The notes beneath the pieces were generated by a model that saw only the letters and a list, made by a program, of their open reading frames with translations, was not told the origin of the DNA and ran no database searches. Source: a virus. From it: a stretch of 24,307 nt of DNA. The first letter of the stretch is position 1. Each line of letters begins with the position of its first letter. The position numbers and the translations under genes were made by a program. Location of the stretch: positions 1 to 24,307 of the IMG/VR virus record IMGVR_UViG_3300027796_000310. One strand, written 5' to 3'. Below are positions 22,560 through 24,307 of the stretch, in pieces.

Positions 22560-22578
22560 AGACGTCCCCCGCCGCGCC
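22560..22578 (-). other. cos: Candidate cos site (P2-like cohesive end)
   Basis: The minus strand reads GGCGCGGCGGGGGACGTCT. P2 and 186 cohesive ends, as I recall them, follow GGCGNGGCGGGGAAAGCA; the first 12 bases fit, and CTGCG follows at nearly the same distance as in P2. The orientation is right: reading on along this strand leads to Q, P and O. The position between integrase and Q is also where cos is expected. The local sequence is GC-rich, so chance similarity must be tested. Confidence 0.45.
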
Positions 22579-22762
22579 TCCGGCTTAAATGGGGCTTGAT
22601 TTCTGCACTGCGGAGAGGGCGGGAAACGGCCCCAGGCCTGCCGATCCAGATCGCTGGCGGGAGTTCTCAATCTCTGCGGCTTTCTGCGATCTTCTGCGCG
22701 TTCGGCTTGAGGCGGCTTTCCCACGTCCCGAAACCGTCAGCCCCCTCTTTCCAGGTTGGCCA

Positions 22763-23056
22763 TCGGAAAAAGGTAATCTCGGTTTTGTCACCCCAAAAAT
22801 CAGCTTAATGCTTTGAAAATAAAAGAATAAAAAGATTACCCGGCGCGGGTAATGCCGGGTAATTGGCCTGTGCGTTTGGGGTTAAGTCGTTGATTTTCAG
22901 CAATCCCACAGCCCAAGGCGATGACCCTCAACAACGGTAATCGGATAACCTATCCATAACCGATTTTGTTACCAACGAAGCTTCGTGATTTTAACAGGTA
23001 AATCATAGGTTTAATCAATTTTTTAATATCTTCTTACCTAGATTACCTTTTTCCGA
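22763..23056. repeat. Perfect 17-bp inverted repeat bracketing the AT-rich gap
   Basis: TCGGAAAAAGGTAATCT at 22763-22779 and its exact reverse complement at 23040-23056. The arms lie about 260 bases apart and the GGTAATC core recurs between them. They resemble paired binding sites rather than a hairpin because of the distance. Confidence 0.8.
22836..22862. repeat. Nested TTACCCG/CGGGTAA repeats
   Basis: TTACCCGGC, nine bases, GCCGGGTAA is a perfect inverted repeat. The nine-base centre itself contains CGGGTAA, so three copies of the word occur in 27 bp (one inverted, two direct, the direct copies 10 bp apart). The 10-bp spacing suggests binding on one face of the helix. Confidence 0.7.
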
Positions 23057-23131
23057 GCCCCAGATTTTTTAGCGGCTTCCATCATAACGCGCGTTGAGGG
23101 GGTGTCTCTCTGAAACGCTTTTCCCCAAATC

Positions 23132-24307
23132 CTACCCACTTGAGGTCTGACAGAACGCAGCCCAGGCCTCCATCAAGTCTCGCCGTTTATCGAACAGGTC
23201 GCCGCGCCGATAAGCCGCCTCGACCTTGTCGGCGACGGCGTGAGCGAGAGCGGCTTCAGCCACCTCGCTGGGAAAAGCGGTCGTTTCGGATGTCCAATCG
23301 CGGAAAGTTGATCGGAAGCCGTGGGCGGTGAGGTCTGGCCAGTCCATCCGTCGCAGCAGCATCAGCAGCGCCATCGACGACAGCGGCCGTTTTGGCCGGG
23401 TGCCAGGAAAGACCCATTCGCTTTCCCGTCCCCGTAACGCGGCCATCTCCGTCAGCACGGCGACGGCCTGGGGGGCGAGCGGAACGCGATGGTCCCGTCC
23501 GGCCTTCATGCGCTCGGCCGGGATCGTCCAGACCTTGTTTTTGAGATCGATTTCAGGCCAAACCGCTTCAAGGGTTTCCGACGTGCGGCTGGCGGTGAGG
23601 ATCAGGAATTCAAGAGCCCGGGCGGCGACAGCATTCCGTTGCCGCAACTCGGCCATGAACCGGGCGATCTCGGCATAGGGCAAGGCAGCGTGGTGTTCGA
23701 CGATGGCAACCTTCGAGCGGGCCGGCAGCAGCTTGTCGAGGTGCCCACGCCAGCGCGCCGGGTTTTCGCCCTGGCGGAAACCGCGCACCGTTGCCCAATC
23801 CAGAATCGTCTCGATCCGGCCGCGCAGACGTGAGGCGGTTTCCGGCTTTTCCTTCCAGATCGGCTCCAGCACCTTCATCACCAGGGGCAAGTCGATGGCT
23901 GCAACGGGGAGGGCACCGAAGACCGGTTCGGCATAGGTGGCCAGCGTGTTTTCCCATTGCTGGCGATGCTTCGGGTTGCGCCAGCCTTCCCGGTGCGCGG
24001 TGATATAGGCGGCAGCACATTGAGAGAACGTCATTCCATGCGCCGTTTTTGCCCGCTCGCTGGCCATCTCGACCCGCCGCGCCTCCAGTGGATCGACGCC
24101 GTTGACCAGCAGCCTGCGAACATCGGCCGCTTTATTCCGGGCCTCGGCCAAGGTCAGAGCCGCCAGCGCGCCAAGCCCCATCTGATGGGCTTTGCCGTGA
24201 CGCATATAGCGGACCAGCCAAGACTTCCCCCCGGTGGGGCCGACCTGCAAATACAGCCCGCCACCATCCGCGTATCGTCCGGGCTTCGTCATCTTCTTGA
24301 CCGCCAT
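23132..24307 (-). CDS. int: P4-type tyrosine integrase (start probably outside the window)
   Basis: 391 residues are visible up to the window edge. The DUF4102-type N-terminal domain is shown by GRYADGGGLYLQV and SWLVRYMRHGKAHQMGLG. The catalytic domain has the first Arg in TASRTSETLEAVWPEIDL, HGFR in LTAHGFRSTFRDWTSE, and the nucleophile Tyr in VEAAYRRGDLF. Family members usually have about 10-20 residues before the visible MAVKKM, so the real start is probably past 24307. In P4-type islands the attachment site is next to the int 5' end, which would put it right of the window and this phage to its left. Confidence 0.9.
   Translation of the reverse strand: MAVKKMTKPGRYADGGGLYLQVGPTGGKSWLVRYMRHGKAHQMGLGALAALTLAEARNKAADVRRLLVNGVDPLEARRVEMASERAKTAHGMTFSQCAAAYITAHREGWRNPKHRQQWENTLATYAEPVFGALPVAAIDLPLVMKVLEPIWKEKPETASRLRGRIETILDWATVRGFRQGENPARWRGHLDKLLPARSKVAIVEHHAALPYAEIARFMAELRQRNAVAARALEFLILTASRTSETLEAVWPEIDLKNKVWTIPAERMKAGRDHRVPLAPQAVAVLTEMAALRGRESEWVFPGTRPKRPLSSMALLMLLRRMDWPDLTAHGFRSTFRDWTSETTAFPSEVAEAALAHAVADKVEAAYRRGDLFDKRRDLMEAWAAFCQTSSG

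Larger units (their letters stand above)
22579..23131. other. Gene-free gap between cos candidate and integrase, AT-rich from about 22780
   Basis: No convincing gene. A GTG-started 68-codon frame (22791-22585, minus) lacks homology. The stretch from about 22780 to 23080 is clearly AT-richer than the rest. It contains repeated GGTAATC/GATTACC words, a perfect 12-bp palindrome ACGAAGCTTCGT (22975-22986), and GGATAACCTATCC. It could hold integrase or excisionase binding sites, early promoters or an origin; none can be assigned. Confidence 0.6.

Noticed and set aside
22258-22599. A 113-codon plus-strand frame
   Set aside because: Antisense to com and its leader, proline/arginine-rich composition, no family features.
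22585-22791. A 68-codon minus-strand frame starting GTG (MTKPRLPFSDGQPGKRG)
   Set aside because: No clear ribosome binding site or homology; it overlaps the cos candidate and the repeat arm. It cannot be fully excluded.
1-24307. tRNA, rRNA or CRISPR content
   Set aside because: No cloverleaf-like sequence, rRNA segment or regularly spaced short direct repeats with unique spacers was seen; the only tandem array is the coding fibre repeat.

Overview
The window is most of the late (structural and lysis) region of a P2-like myovirus prophage in a high-GC bacterium. Codon use and protein style suggest an alphaproteobacterium, perhaps of the Rhodospirillales; this is inferred, since no host marker gene is present. 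The left edge is the end of an IS5-family insertion sequence inserted in the phage tape measure gene. The right edge is a P4-type tyrosine integrase running out of the window.

Layout from right to left, which matches the P2 virion map when read on the minus strand: integrase (minus, 23.1-24.3 kb); an AT-rich, repeat-dense gap; a probable cos site (about 22.57 kb); a Mu-type com gene overlapping a DNA methyltransferase (minus); a HicA-HicB toxin-antitoxin pair (minus); then Q (portal) and P (large terminase) on the plus strand. Divergent from P is the head-lysis-tail completion operon O, N, M, L, X, holin, SAR endolysin, Rz with embedded Rz1, R and S (17.8 down to 12.5 kb). The slot between S and V holds accessory cargo: a three-Cys-motif DUF5131 protein with its partner TcmP (minus), converging on a DUF4160-DUF2442 pair (plus). 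The tail operon follows on the minus strand: V, W, J, I, a long repetitive fibre, a DUF4376-like protein, sheath FI, tube FII, E with a -1 frameshift to E', and tape measure T. T has an in-frame amber codon and is then cut by the IS. U, D and the early/replication genes are not in the window.

The order O-N-M-L-X-lysis-R-S / V-W-J-I-H / FI-FII-E-T, with P and Q divergent, is the P2 late-gene plan. The lysis cassette differs from P2: it has a short holin, a P21-like signal-anchor-release lysozyme and nested spanins. No Ogr-like activator gene is visible.

The most original signal is a 26-bp imperfect dyad (GRGTTG, 9 bases, TCCGCCAACYY, read in the direction of transcription). It occurs in front of P (shared with O), in front of V and in front of com. 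At P and V it lies exactly 44 bases before the start codon. It is a candidate late-gene activator site replacing the P2 Ogr box. Other points of interest are the com-methyltransferase overlap with a hairpin that could hide the methyltransferase ribosome binding site, a 41-bp palindrome over the hicA promoter, a perfect palindromic operator at the DUF4160-DUF2442 promoter, and the double inactivation of the tape measure gene, which suggests a prophage decaying into a carrier of accessory modules.
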